NCBI GenBank assembly: GCA_964614645.1
Contig: CAZTMA010000007.1
Location: forward strand, 6,587 to 70,586
Length of the DNA stretch: 64,000 bases
Origin: MWBF01 sp964614645
Lineage (GTDB): Bacteria; Chloroflexota; Anaerolineae; CG2-30-64-16
Reading direction: 5' to 3'
Positions within the stretch are counted from its first letter, which is position 1. Each line of letters opens with the position of its first letter. Of the stretch, positions 42,025 to 50,795 are shown piece after piece. Under the pieces are notes generated by a model. It was not told the DNA's origin. It made no database searches and saw only the letters and a program-made list of their open reading frames with translations. The translations under genes and the position numbers were made by a program.

Positions 42025-43749
42025 ATGCGCACGCTCCTGGTCAGCCTTAACGAACATCCGCTCGCCCTCCTGCGCGCGATCGCAGAGCTGCGCGATGTGA
42101 CGCTGGTGTCGAACGTGCGCGCAGACGTGGCCGACCAATTGGCCGCTGCGTTGGCAGATCCCGCCGCGACCCGCGCCGCGGTGACCGGTTGCTCGCCCGC
42201 GGCACAGGCGGCCTGGCACGGGCTGCTGGCTGCCGGCGGGCGCATGAAGGCGGCCGCATTCGCCCGGTTGCACGGTGAAATCCGCCCTATCGGGCCGGGC
42301 CGGCTGGAGCGGGAAGCCACATGGCGCGACCCGGCCAATGCTGCGGAGGAGCTGTGGTACCGCGGACTCATCTACCGCACCTTTGCCGAGTTCGGTGAGG
42401 GCCCGCTCGAATACATCTACATTCCCGAAGACCTGCCCGTGCCCGATGACCTGGCCGCAGCCGCGCCAACGCCGCAAGGCCCGAGGCTCGTCCCCCTTGC
42501 CGCGCCCGCTCAGGTTCACCACGCGCGCAACACCCTCGCGGTGGACGCCTGCACCGTGCTTGCCATGTTTCGCGCAACCCCTGCCCCTCTTGACCGCTCC
42601 GGCGCGCTGGCGGAAGGCGTGGCCCGCGAACTCCGGCAGCAGATGGTGAGCGACGACCCCGTCCGGCTGGACTTCCTGCTGGCCCTGCTGACGGATTGCG
42701 GCTGGCTCGCCGCGGACCGCGGCCGGCTGGTCGTCAACCATCAAGCCAGCAGCCGCTGGCTGCGCGGGACGCACTGGGAGCAGGTCACACAGCTCTTCAC
42801 CGCGTGGCGCAACAGCACAACCTGGAACGACCTGCGCCGGGTCCCTGCGCTGCGGCCGGAAGGCGAATGGAGGAACGACCCGCTGCTGCCGCGCCGCGGC
42901 CTGCTGGAGGCGCTTGCCCGCCTCGACGCGTCTGCCTGGTACCGGCTTGGGGACCTTATCACGGCCTTCAAGGCAACCGACCCCGACTTTCTGCGCCCCG
43001 ACGGCAATTACACGGGGTGGTATCTGAAGGATGCGGAGACCGGGCTGTACCTCAACGGGTTCGAGGCATGGGAGCAGGTCGAGGGCCGCCTGCTGGAGTT
43101 CCTCATGACCGGCCCGCTGTACTGGCTGGGCGCAGTGGCCTGTGGCACGCTGGAGGAAGCCGGCTCATCTGCGACGGTCTTCCGCCTGACCGCCTGGGGC
43201 GAGGCATGGCTGGCTGGCGGCATTCCGGCGGAGCTGCCCCGACCCATGCGCCTTTCCGTCAGTGAGGACTTCACGGTACGCGCACCGCTGTTCTGTCCCC
43301 TGCTGGACCGCTTCCGCCTCCTGCGCATCACCGAACCGCTGGTCGCAGGGGAGCCGGAAGCAGGCGGGCACGCACGGCCCGGCCTGGGAACCGTCACCCA
43401 CACGCGCCACCGCATTACGCGCGCCAGCCTGGCCGCGGCCCGCGCCTCGGGCATCCAGGCCCAGGCGGTGCTCGAATTCCTGAAGCGCGCGGGTGGCGCA
43501 CCCGTTCCTGCCCGGGTCGCGGCGGCGCTCAACCGCTATGATCAGCTCGGCGGCGCGCTGCGCGTCACCCGCGGCGCGCTGCTGCGTGTGCCGGACGCCG
43601 GTATGCTGGGAGCCTTGCGCGCCGACCCGGCGATTGCACCCCTGCTCGGTGAGATCGTCTCTGCACAGGCTGTGATCATCCCCGAAGCCAACGTCTCCCG
43701 CGTGCTGGCGCTGCTCCAGGACAGCGGCTATACGGTCAAATTGGACTGA
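42025..43749 (+). CDS. XPB-helicase-associated-domain protein
   Basis: The 574-residue protein has a C-terminal region (RHRITRASLAAARASGIQAQ, then VLEFLKRAGG and VSRVLALLQDSGY) matching the helicase-associated domain found in XPB/Ssl2-like and stand-alone proteins of Chloroflexota and Actinomycetota. The long N-terminal part has winged-helix-like segments. There is no Walker A or helicase motor, so it is not itself a helicase. A role in DNA transactions is inference. Confidence 0.7.
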   Translation: MRTLLVSLNEHPLALLRAIAELRDVTLVSNVRADVADQLAAALADPAATRAAVTGCSPAAQAAWHGLLAAGGRMKAAAFARLHGEIRPIGPGRLEREATWRDPANAAEELWYRGLIYRTFAEFGEGPLEYIYIPEDLPVPDDLAAAAPTPQGPRLVPLAAPAQVHHARNTLAVDACTVLAMFRATPAPLDRSGALAEGVARELRQQMVSDDPVRLDFLLALLTDCGWLAADRGRLVVNHQASSRWLRGTHWEQVTQLFTAWRNSTTWNDLRRVPALRPEGEWRNDPLLPRRGLLEALARLDASAWYRLGDLITAFKATDPDFLRPDGNYTGWYLKDAETGLYLNGFEAWEQVEGRLLEFLMTGPLYWLGAVACGTLEEAGSSATVFRLTAWGEAWLAGGIPAELPRPMRLSVSEDFTVRAPLFCPLLDRFRLLRITEPLVAGEPEAGGHARPGLGTVTHTRHRITRASLAAARASGIQAQAVLEFLKRAGGAPVPARVAAALNRYDQLGGALRVTRGALLRVPDAGMLGALRADPAIAPLLGEIVSAQAVIIPEANVSRVLALLQDSGYTVKLD

Positions 43750-43762
43750 TGGAGAGATAGGA

Positions 43763-44983
43763 TTGAGGATCGCCCGCACAACCCGCGCCGCGCTCGCCGG
43801 CGCGCTGCTGCTTGTCGCGATGCTGGCAGCCGCCTGGCTGGTCGACGGTGCGGGCAACCCCGCGGCCCGGCCCACGCCGCTCCAGCCGCGACCGACCGCT
43901 GAACCGCTGGTGCCCACGCCCCTGCCGGCCTTCCGCGCGGCGACGACGCCAGAGCCAACCAGTGCGGGGAGCCAGGCAGACGCCGGCCCCATCGTCGCAC
44001 TGGCCCCCATCCCCGGGGGTGCGTCTGACAGTGCGTCCGACACCGTACCTGACACCGTCTTCCCGTTCGGCGGACCGGCGCGCGGCCGCGTGGGCCTCGG
44101 CTTTGCCACCGGCCTGATCGGTGACTACGAGTGGGGCGACGGCGCGCCCGGCTGGTGGCTCAACTGGCGCGTGCAGCCTGAACCGCCGGAGGTCAGCGAC
44201 AGCCGGTTCGTGCAGATGGTACGCTTTAACCGTGACACCTTCCGCCCGGCCGAGGATGCATTGGCCGCCGCCGCGGTCGCCAACCCGGGTTCGCTCTGGC
44301 TGATGGGCAACGAGCCGGATGTCGCGTGGCAGGACGATGCGACGCCGGAGCAGTATGCAGCGACGTATGGCCGGCTCTATTCGGTCATCAAGGCGGCGGA
44401 CCCGACCGCGTTGATTGCCATCGCGGGCGTCAGCCAGCCGACCCCGCTGCGCCTGGCCTACCTCGACCGCGTCCTTGCCGCCTACCAGGAACAATTCGGG
44501 ACGCCGATGCCCGTAGATGTGTGGAATGTCCACGCTTTTGTCCTGCGCGAGGAGCGCGATTCCTGGGGAGTGGGCATTCCGCCGGGGATGGCAGAGGATA
44601 CGGGCATCCTGTATGAGATCGCGGACCATGCCGATCTGGCGATCTTCCGCCAACAGATCATCGATTTTCGCCGGTGGATGGCCGAACGAGGCTTCCGGGA
44701 CAAGCCGCTGGTCGTCTCCGAGTATGGCATCCTCATGCCGGAGAGCTACGGCTTCTCACCGGACGCGGTCGCCGGCTTCATGGCCGACACCTTCGACTTC
44801 TTCCTCACGGCCGCGGAAGCCGAGCTGGGCTACCCTGCGGATGACAACCGGCTGGTGCAGGCGTTCTGCTGGTACAGCAACTCGGATACGGTCTACCCCA
44901 CGCCGAGCCTGTTTGACCCTGAGAGCGGGGCCATCACGCCCGTGGGGGAGATGTTTACCGCGTACGTGGCGGGTCTGCCGTGA
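43763..44983 (+). CDS. Exported clan GH-A-like glycoside hydrolase
   Basis: The 406-residue protein starts with TTG after a GGAGAGA site and has a signal/anchor helix (residues 8-27) and a Pro/Thr-rich linker to about residue 95. The (beta/alpha)8-type domain carries LWLMGNEPD (expected acid/base Glu) and PLVVSEYGIL (expected nucleophile Glu) on strands 4 and 7, as in clan GH-A. The substrate family could not be assigned. Confidence 0.75.
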   Translation: MRIARTTRAALAGALLLVAMLAAAWLVDGAGNPAARPTPLQPRPTAEPLVPTPLPAFRAATTPEPTSAGSQADAGPIVALAPIPGGASDSASDTVPDTVFPFGGPARGRVGLGFATGLIGDYEWGDGAPGWWLNWRVQPEPPEVSDSRFVQMVRFNRDTFRPAEDALAAAAVANPGSLWLMGNEPDVAWQDDATPEQYAATYGRLYSVIKAADPTALIAIAGVSQPTPLRLAYLDRVLAAYQEQFGTPMPVDVWNVHAFVLREERDSWGVGIPPGMAEDTGILYEIADHADLAIFRQQIIDFRRWMAERGFRDKPLVVSEYGILMPESYGFSPDAVAGFMADTFDFFLTAAEAELGYPADDNRLVQAFCWYSNSDTVYPTPSLFDPESGAITPVGEMFTAYVAGLP

Positions 44984-44987
44984 CGGC

Positions 44988-45419
44988 CTATGGCTCTGCT
45001 CCCTCAGCGACCAGTCCCTCGGCGCGCAGCACGCCCGGGTAGATGCGTTCGAGATAGCGAAAGACTTCGGCCAGCCGCATCAGATGGCCGAGGGCTTTGA
45101 GCGGGTTGGTTTCGAGACCGATCAGGCCGCGGGCATACGCTTCGCGCAGGCCCATGCGGTCCAGCCAGATGGCGTGCAGCGTGTCGGCCTCGACGCGCAC
45201 GCCGATATCGGCCTCCGCAGCCGGGTCGCCGTCCAGCGTATAGCAAGGTGGCCGGCAGCGCGTATCCAGCAGGACGACGGCAGACGGGTCTTCCACTGTG
45301 ATGCGCAGGGTGAGGCCCTTTTGACCCAGTTGTCCCAGCACTTCAGGCTCGGCCAGCACACGCTCGAATAGAGCGCGCACCACGCGGTGGAGCGTCTCAC
45401 GATCAGGATAAAACGGCAT
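44988..45419 (-). CDS. SCP2 sterol-binding-domain protein
   Basis: The 143-residue protein fits the SCP2 fold: LTLRITVEDPSAVVLLDTR, a central ADIGVRVEADTLHAIWLD strand-helix part and LGHLMRLAEVFRYL near the end. Such domains bind lipids or act as accessory domains. It lies 42 bases downstream of the radical SAM gene on the same strand, so it may be in one operon. ATG 45419 is preferred; TTG 45428 is possible. Confidence 0.7.
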   Translation of the reverse strand: MPFYPDRETLHRVVRALFERVLAEPEVLGQLGQKGLTLRITVEDPSAVVLLDTRCRPPCYTLDGDPAAEADIGVRVEADTLHAIWLDRMGLREAYARGLIGLETNPLKALGHLMRLAEVFRYLERIYPGVLRAEGLVAEGAEP

Positions 45420-45460
45420 CGCGCTCAACCATCCACTTTCGTCCCTCGTCCATTGTCAGA

Positions 45461-46549
45461 TCAATCCCGCTTCAACACTTCGAGTCCTACCTTCGCGACA
45501 GTCGGCGGGTGCAGCAGCATGTTGGCATAGCTGGCGTTCGCCATCGGGCAGGCGCACTCCTTGTCATAGATGGACTTGCGCAGCGCGGCCATGCGCTCGC
45601 CGAACCAGATGGGCGCGAGGTCGTAGCCTGTCTCGCGCAGGCTGCCGACCGGCTCCGCGCGGATGCAGCAACTCCAGATGTCGCCGTTGGGCGCAATGTG
45701 CGCGCTGGCCCAGCCCGCATAGCAGTCGATGACCTGGGTGCGCTCATAGAGCACCCGCTTCGCCAACTGGTAATATTGGGCGCGGAAGGCCTGAGTGATG
45801 CGCGCCAGCCCCTTGGCCGGCTGTGCGCGCGCCTGCGCGCTCAGGAAGTCAGCGATGGGCGCATACGCATCCGGTTCCGGCGTGATGCCCCAGCCGATGG
45901 TGTCCAGCTCGACGCGCTCCTCGGCCACCTCAGTGATGTAGCTGTCCGGCTGGAGGAACTGCAGATTGTGATAGATGTCCTGGAAGCGGTGCTGATTGAA
46001 CCGGCTGACGACCGTGTGGACGGTCAGGATCAGGTTGCGCTGGGTCTTCTGCAGCTCCTTCAGCGCATTCCACGTCGCCATCGAGCGCTCCCAGTTGCCC
46101 GGCACGCCGCGAATATCGTCATGTTCCTCCCCGATGCCGTCCAGGCTCAGGTTGAGCCCGATCTGGCTGTCCGGGCATTCCTGGCAGATGCGTTTTACGC
46201 GCTCCACCACCCGGTCGGTCAACAGGCCGTTCGTCGGAATGGTAATGACGGACGGGCGACAATGGCGATAGGCGCTGATGACCATCTCGTCCAGATCGCG
46301 GCGCAGGAAAGGCTCACCTCCGGTGAAAGTGATATAGAAAGGTGTGCGCCCCAGGCCGGCGAAGACTTTGTCCCATTCCTCCACTGACATATCATCGTTG
46401 GGCTTGCGCCACACATCGCAGGTGCGGCATTTGGAGTTACAGCGGAAGCTGACGCTCACGACGACGGAGAAGGGGTACATTTTCGGCCAACCGAAGCGAC
46501 GGAAGCTCCAATACAGGGGGAGCTTGGGTGCAAGAGAAAGCATCGACAT
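45461..46549 (-). CDS. Radical SAM protein with SPASM-like C-terminus
   Basis: The 362-residue enzyme has the radical SAM motif CNSKCRTC, GGEPF, and a C-terminal cysteine set (DCYAGWASAHIAPNGDIWSC, CIRAEP, ECACPM) that may bind further Fe-S clusters. The reaction is unknown. ATG 46549 lies seven bases after a perfect minus-strand TATAAT (46562-46557), so the mRNA is probably leaderless; ATG 46558 would fall inside the -10 box. Confidence 0.85.
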   Translation of the reverse strand: MSMLSLAPKLPLYWSFRRFGWPKMYPFSVVVSVSFRCNSKCRTCDVWRKPNDDMSVEEWDKVFAGLGRTPFYITFTGGEPFLRRDLDEMVISAYRHCRPSVITIPTNGLLTDRVVERVKRICQECPDSQIGLNLSLDGIGEEHDDIRGVPGNWERSMATWNALKELQKTQRNLILTVHTVVSRFNQHRFQDIYHNLQFLQPDSYITEVAEERVELDTIGWGITPEPDAYAPIADFLSAQARAQPAKGLARITQAFRAQYYQLAKRVLYERTQVIDCYAGWASAHIAPNGDIWSCCIRAEPVGSLRETGYDLAPIWFGERMAALRKSIYDKECACPMANASYANMLLHPPTVAKVGLEVLKRD

Positions 46550-46556
46550 GGGAACC

Positions 46557-46562
46557 ATTATA
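46557..46562 (-). promoter_or_regulatory. -10 box of the radical SAM gene, leaderless
   Basis: TATAAT on the minus strand ends seven bases before ATG 46549, and no ribosome site is present. Confidence 0.55.
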
Positions 46563-46618
46563 CCGCATGTGCGCGACAGGCCGAAGATTTGTCAGCCTGC
46601 GCAATTCAGGAAACCGGC

Positions 46619-46655
46619 TACTCACTTACTCGTTCCTCATTACTCGTTCCTCTTT
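46619..46655. repeat. ACTCGTTCCTCATT repeat words
   Basis: TTACTCGTTCCTC occurs twice in tandem (near 46627 and 46640), the same family as at 9488-9560 and 61447-61477. Confidence 0.5.
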
Positions 46656-46697
46656 ACCCATGTTACAATCGACGCAATCTTTCCCCAGGGAGCCATT

Positions 46698-47474
46698 ATG
46701 GAATGGTATGCTTACCCGCTGCTCGTGCTGGCCGGCATTGCAGCCGGGTTCGTCAACATGCTGGCGGGCAACGGCTCGCTCATCACCCTGCCCGCGCTGA
46801 TCTTCGTCGGGCTGCCCGCCAATGTGGCCAACGCGACCAATCGCGTCGGGGTCACACTCCAGAACATCGTCGGCACGCGCGAGTTCCACCGGCGGGGCAA
46901 GCTGGACACGCGCAGCGCGCTCCTGTTTGCCATTCCCACGACGGTCGGCTCGGTGCTCGGCGCGCAGATCGCCGTCGACATCAACGAGGAGCTGTTCCGC
47001 CGCGTGCTGGCAGTCATCATGGTGGTGATGCTGGTCCTGATGATCGTCAAGCCGGAACGCTGGCTCATCGAGCGGGTGCAGCCGGGCACGCGGCGCATGT
47101 CCGTGCTCCAGGTGCTGTCGTTCTTTGCCATCGGCATCTACGGCGGCTTCCTGCAAGCAGGGGTCGGCATCTTCCTGCTGGTGGCGCTCGTGCTGGGTGC
47201 GGGCTATGACGTGGTGCGGGCCAATGCGGTCAAGGTGCTGATTGTGCTGGTGCTGACCATTGCCGCGCTGCTGGTCTTCTGGGCCAATGCCAAGATCGAG
47301 TGGCTGCCGGGGCTGGTGTGCGGCGTGGGCAACATGATCGGCGCGTGGCTGGGGACCCACTTCGCCGTGCGCAAGGGCGTGGTGTGGGTGCGCTGGTTCG
47401 TCGTGGTCGTGGTGCTGGCGTCTGCCGCGCAGCTGCTGGGGGTGTTTGACTGGATCGGGCGGATGATAGGCTGA
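46698..47474 (+). CDS. TauE/SafE-family sulfite or organosulfonate exporter
   Basis: The 258-residue membrane protein has about eight helices and the TauE repeats (LAGIAAGFVNMLAGNGSLIT, GGFLQAGVGIFLLVAL). It should export sulfite, sulfonates or other anions. GGGAG precedes ATG 46698; the longer upstream frame is spurious. It converges on the ThiS-like gene with two bases between. Confidence 0.9.
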   Translation: MEWYAYPLLVLAGIAAGFVNMLAGNGSLITLPALIFVGLPANVANATNRVGVTLQNIVGTREFHRRGKLDTRSALLFAIPTTVGSVLGAQIAVDINEELFRRVLAVIMVVMLVLMIVKPERWLIERVQPGTRRMSVLQVLSFFAIGIYGGFLQAGVGIFLLVALVLGAGYDVVRANAVKVLIVLVLTIAALLVFWANAKIEWLPGLVCGVGNMIGAWLGTHFAVRKGVVWVRWFVVVVVLASAAQLLGVFDWIGRMIG

Positions 47475-47476
47475 GC

Positions 47477-47677
47477 CTAGCCGCCGCTGATGAGGTGGAT
47501 GGCCTGCATTTCGGCCCCGTCCGGCACCTCGGTGGTGGCGAAGTCCTTGCGCAGCACGACCTCGCCGTCGATCTTGACGACAATCATGCGGAAGCTGAAC
47601 TTGAGCGCGCCGAGCACGTCCTGCACGGTCATGCCGGGCCGGTATTCGACGTCATACTGGTTGTTGACGCGGATCAT
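47477..47677 (-). CDS. ThiS/MoaD-like ubiquitin-fold sulfur carrier
   Basis: The 66-residue protein has a ubiquitin-like fold pattern and ends in Gly-Gly (IHLISGG), the residue pair adenylated and thiocarboxylated in ThiS and MoaD. It overlaps brnA (ATGA) and lies in line with an aldehyde:ferredoxin oxidoreductase gene, so a role in tungstopterin formation is possible. A thiamine role is the alternative. Confidence 0.78.
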   Translation of the reverse strand: MIRVNNQYDVEYRPGMTVQDVLGALKFSFRMIVVKIDGEVVLRKDFATTEVPDGAEMQAIHLISGG

Positions 47678-47961
47678 GCGCCATCCTCTTCGTCCTGGCC
47701 GCTGACATTGTAAGCGGCCAGTTCTTCCCGGACGACACGCCGCAGGATCACTTCCAGCGGCTCCCGCTGCCGCTGCATGTACTCGCGCAGGACAGCGTTC
47801 ATCGCCGTCTGATAATTTCCGCCGCCTGTCTTGTCAACCTGCTCCCGAAACCAGTCCAGGACATCCTCATCGATACGGATCGTGATGCGGGTCTTGCCGG
47901 GGGGCAGTGGATCGAGCGCGCCGCGCGTGCCTTCACCGCTAAAATCATAGTGATCCTTCAT
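47674..47961 (-). CDS. brnA: BrnA-like antitoxin
   Basis: The 95-residue protein has the BrnA pattern: GKTRITIRIDEDVLDWFREQ as a ribbon-helix-helix and a helical tail. It neutralises BrnT and represses the operon. It overlaps both the toxin gene upstream and the ThiS-like gene downstream by four bases. Confidence 0.86.
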   Translation of the reverse strand: MKDHYDFSGEGTRGALDPLPPGKTRITIRIDEDVLDWFREQVDKTGGGNYQTAMNAVLREYMQRQREPLEVILRRVVREELAAYNVSGQDEEDGA

Positions 47962-48239
47962 GATTCACCCTCATAGTGCCTGCGTTCCTGCCTGTCCGCT
48001 TTCCGGGCGGAGATGATCCGAATTCTTGCCTCTCGCCATGTGAATACGACGACGAGGACCACACCCGTATCGTCCATTCCAATGGCAACGAACCTCTCCT
48101 CGAAGGGAAATGAATCCGCTTCGACATACAGCTTATCATCGCCGAATACTTCTGCGGCGCGAGCAAAACGGATGCCATGCTTCTCGTAGTTAGCCTCGGC
48201 CTTTTCCGGGTCCCACTCATACTCGACCGATGTATGCAC
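47958..48239 (-). CDS. brnT: BrnT-like ribonuclease toxin
   Basis: The 93-residue protein matches BrnT: YEWDPEKAEANYEKHGIRFA, then FGDD and the late RIISARKADRQERRHYE. BrnT is a RelE-fold ribonuclease. It starts with GTG 48239 after AAAGGTG. The near-perfect palindrome TGTACAATTGTGCA covers the start region and may be the BrnA operator. Confidence 0.88.
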   Translation of the reverse strand: MHTSVEYEWDPEKAEANYEKHGIRFARAAEVFGDDKLYVEADSFPFEERFVAIGMDDTGVVLVVVFTWREARIRIISARKADRQERRHYEGES

Positions 48240-48285
48240 AATTGTACACCTTTATGCCAAGCAAAGCAAGTCAGGCTTACGCACG

Positions 48286-48316
48286 AAAATGGGAGGACAA
48301 GGGTCTTGTCCTCCCA
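48286..48316 (-). terminator. Intrinsic terminator of the aldehyde oxidoreductase gene
   Basis: A perfect 12-bp stem (48290-48301 with 48305-48316, loop GGT on the plus strand) is followed on the minus strand by TTTT. Confidence 0.85.
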
Positions 48317-48337
48317 CTCTGAACTCGGAGTACCCGT

Positions 48338-50518
48338 TTAACTGTGCGCTTCCACCAGCGCGACCACATCCGGGAAGTCAATCCCCAGTTCGCGCAGCTT
48401 CGCCACGGTCGGAATGCCGTTGCTGTTCCAGCCGCGGCGGGCATACACCGCGTCGATCAGCCCCTCGTACTGCGCCTCGCGATACTTGCGCAGCGCGGCT
48501 ACCTTCTCCGGCGTGCTCATGCCTGCGGGGTCGATGTCCGCCTTCTCGCGCAACTGCTTGTCGTAACGCTCGGCGCGGCTCTCGTACTCCTCGACAGTGA
48601 CCGGCCCGGCGGAGCGATACGGAATCGCGTCATGTGCGCGGGTGCCCGCGCCCGGCGTAGCCGCACTCATCTTCAGGTTAAAGACGCGCTGGAAGTTGTA
48701 GACCCGCTCCGACATGGTGATCAGGTCTTCCTTGGTCACTTCGCGGCCGGTCGTGCCGGAGAACAGCGCGACATAGTTCGCCACATGCTCGGGGACCTTG
48801 GCCGGCTCGTCGGTCAGCGCGTTGTCCGCCGGCTCGATATCGTTCCACGGCAGCTTGCAGAGCCCGTTCAGCCCGAACCACGTCCGCCACATGGGGAAGT
48901 AGTGCAGCGCCTCGGCCTTGGCCTCGAACGTGGGGATGTGGTTGTTCACCATGTCCATGAAGATGAGCCAGGCCTCGTCGTGCTGCGCGCCCTTGTTGGT
49001 CATGCCGTAGCCGCCCTGCTGCGCGAGGCTCTCCTTCGTCATGTACTCGGAGTACTCCATCCCCTTGTTTTCCATGCCGATGTCCTGCAGGAAGGCCGGG
49101 TCTGCACCGAAGTGCTCAGCGAAGTAGGCCTTCATCGCGCGCACGCCCATCCCGGCAATCAGGCCGAAGCCCTCGCCGCGCGCCATCTGGTGCAACAGCT
49201 CCAGCGCAGCATCCGCGTTGCCGAAGCGCAGGTCCAGCCCGCCCGTCCGCTCCAGGTTGAGGATGCCGGCCTCGTAACACTCCATGCAGAACGCGGTCAG
49301 CGTGCCGAACGAGATGCTGTCGATGCCGTAGGTGTCGCAGTAGAAGTTCAGCTCGAGGATGTCCGGCGGGTTGAAGATACCGATGTTCGACCCACACCCG
49401 GCGACCGTCTCGTACTCCGGGCCGTCCACCGTGACCAGATGGCCGGCGTACGGCCCCGTCCGTACCAGGTAGCCGTCCACGCCCTTGGAGCAGGCCATCG
49501 TGCAGCCGTAGATGCAGGAATCGGGGTGCGTCTGCGTAAAGATGCCGTCCCACACCTTCGAGTTGATCCTGGGCGTATCAGGATGCGCACCGAACTTGAA
49601 GTTGTGGACAGGCAGCAGGTCATAGTCATCCATGATTTCGACCAGGTGCGCCGTGCCCACGCGCCGCATCCGGTTCTGCTCGTCGTCCAGCTCCACAATT
49701 TCCTTGTTGATGCGCTGGCCGACCGTGCGGATGCGCTTGATGTCCACCGGGTCGTTCGCCTCCGCCTTGAGGCCGGTCTTGCGCACGACGATGGCTTTGA
49801 TCTTCTTGTCGCGCAGCACTGTGCCCAGCCCGCCGCGCCCCGCCTGCTTGACGCGCACCTTGCCGCGCTTCGGGTCGTACCAGCTTACGTTCAAACAGCC
49901 GATGCGCGTATGCTCGCTGCCCGTGCCCGCTGAGACGACGGAGATGTTGCGCTTGTCCGCGTCATTCCGAGCGTACAGCGCGTGCATCTGCTCGGCCAGG
50001 ACGTGCGTGTCGATGGCCTCGGCCGGCGCGGCCTCGACGGTCACGCGGCCCTCGTCGCCATCGATTAGGATGACGACCTCCTCACCGGCCTTGCCCTGCA
50101 CCTCCAGCGCATCCCAACCCGCAATCTTCAGCAGCGGCGCAAAGTAGCCGCCCACGTTGCTGTCCACGACGATATTGGTGAGCGGGGAGATGCCGACGAT
50201 GAGGGACTTGCCCGTGCCGGGGTAGAGAATGGCGCCGGCCAAGGGGCCAGAGGCAATGACCAGCTCGTTCTCCGGGTCGTTCCACTTCGTCGTGCCCGAT
50301 ACCGCGTGCCAGAGCCGCCACAGCCCGAAGCCCTTGCCGCCGACGAAGATGTCTTTCATCTGCTCCGTGACGGGCCGCGACTCGATGTGTCCGGTTGAGA
50401 GGTTGACATAGAGGGTCTGTCCCGCGTAGCCGTGGCTCACCTTCGGTGTGGTGTAGGTGTATTCAGCCAGGGTGCGGTGGGTTTGGCGGAGCTGGGTGAC
50501 TGTTTCAGGAGTCAACAT
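48338..50518 (-). CDS. aor: Tungsten-type aldehyde:ferredoxin oxidoreductase
   Basis: The 726-residue enzyme oxidises aldehydes to acids (or the reverse) with ferredoxin, using a bis-tungstopterin and one [4Fe-4S] cluster. The N-terminal domain (GYAGQTLYVNLSTGHIESRP, FVGGKGFGLWRLW), the cofactor segment (GKSLIVGISPLTNIVVDSN) and Fe-S cysteines (SCIYGCTMAC and a late LCKLPWND) are visible. About 60-90 residues longer than archaeal AOR. AAAGGAGG precedes the ATG. In an organism with the Wood-Ljungdahl pathway it could exchange acetate and acetaldehyde. Confidence 0.9.
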   Translation of the reverse strand: MLTPETVTQLRQTHRTLAEYTYTTPKVSHGYAGQTLYVNLSTGHIESRPVTEQMKDIFVGGKGFGLWRLWHAVSGTTKWNDPENELVIASGPLAGAILYPGTGKSLIVGISPLTNIVVDSNVGGYFAPLLKIAGWDALEVQGKAGEEVVILIDGDEGRVTVEAAPAEAIDTHVLAEQMHALYARNDADKRNISVVSAGTGSEHTRIGCLNVSWYDPKRGKVRVKQAGRGGLGTVLRDKKIKAIVVRKTGLKAEANDPVDIKRIRTVGQRINKEIVELDDEQNRMRRVGTAHLVEIMDDYDLLPVHNFKFGAHPDTPRINSKVWDGIFTQTHPDSCIYGCTMACSKGVDGYLVRTGPYAGHLVTVDGPEYETVAGCGSNIGIFNPPDILELNFYCDTYGIDSISFGTLTAFCMECYEAGILNLERTGGLDLRFGNADAALELLHQMARGEGFGLIAGMGVRAMKAYFAEHFGADPAFLQDIGMENKGMEYSEYMTKESLAQQGGYGMTNKGAQHDEAWLIFMDMVNNHIPTFEAKAEALHYFPMWRTWFGLNGLCKLPWNDIEPADNALTDEPAKVPEHVANYVALFSGTTGREVTKEDLITMSERVYNFQRVFNLKMSAATPGAGTRAHDAIPYRSAGPVTVEEYESRAERYDKQLREKADIDPAGMSTPEKVAALRKYREAQYEGLIDAVYARRGWNSNGIPTVAKLRELGIDFPDVVALVEAHS

Positions 50519-50795
50519 TGACGCCTCCTTTGGAATGGAGTGGGACGATGGACGCAGGACGAGACAGAGGCGGCAGGACCAATCCTATCACTCGGCCTGC
50601 CATCTCGGACGCCCTTGACCCAAGCGTCCGTCCGTACAAGGTAGCATACCCTCGTGGGCGTTCTGATGGGCCCAAGGCCCTGATGCTACGGGTTTGTGGA
50701 TAGACGCCAGTCTACCAGATGATTATGAGGGAAGACAAGCTCTTTGACCATGACGCAGGTCATGGCTCTTCAGGTAGCGTCCGGCCTGTGCGAAG
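50519..50795. other. Intergenic gap between aor and the B12 operon end
   Basis: No gene or clear terminator was found. CCATGAC at 50748-50754 and GTCATGG at 50759-50765 form a 7-bp hairpin that may weakly end the B12 operon. Confidence 0.5.
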
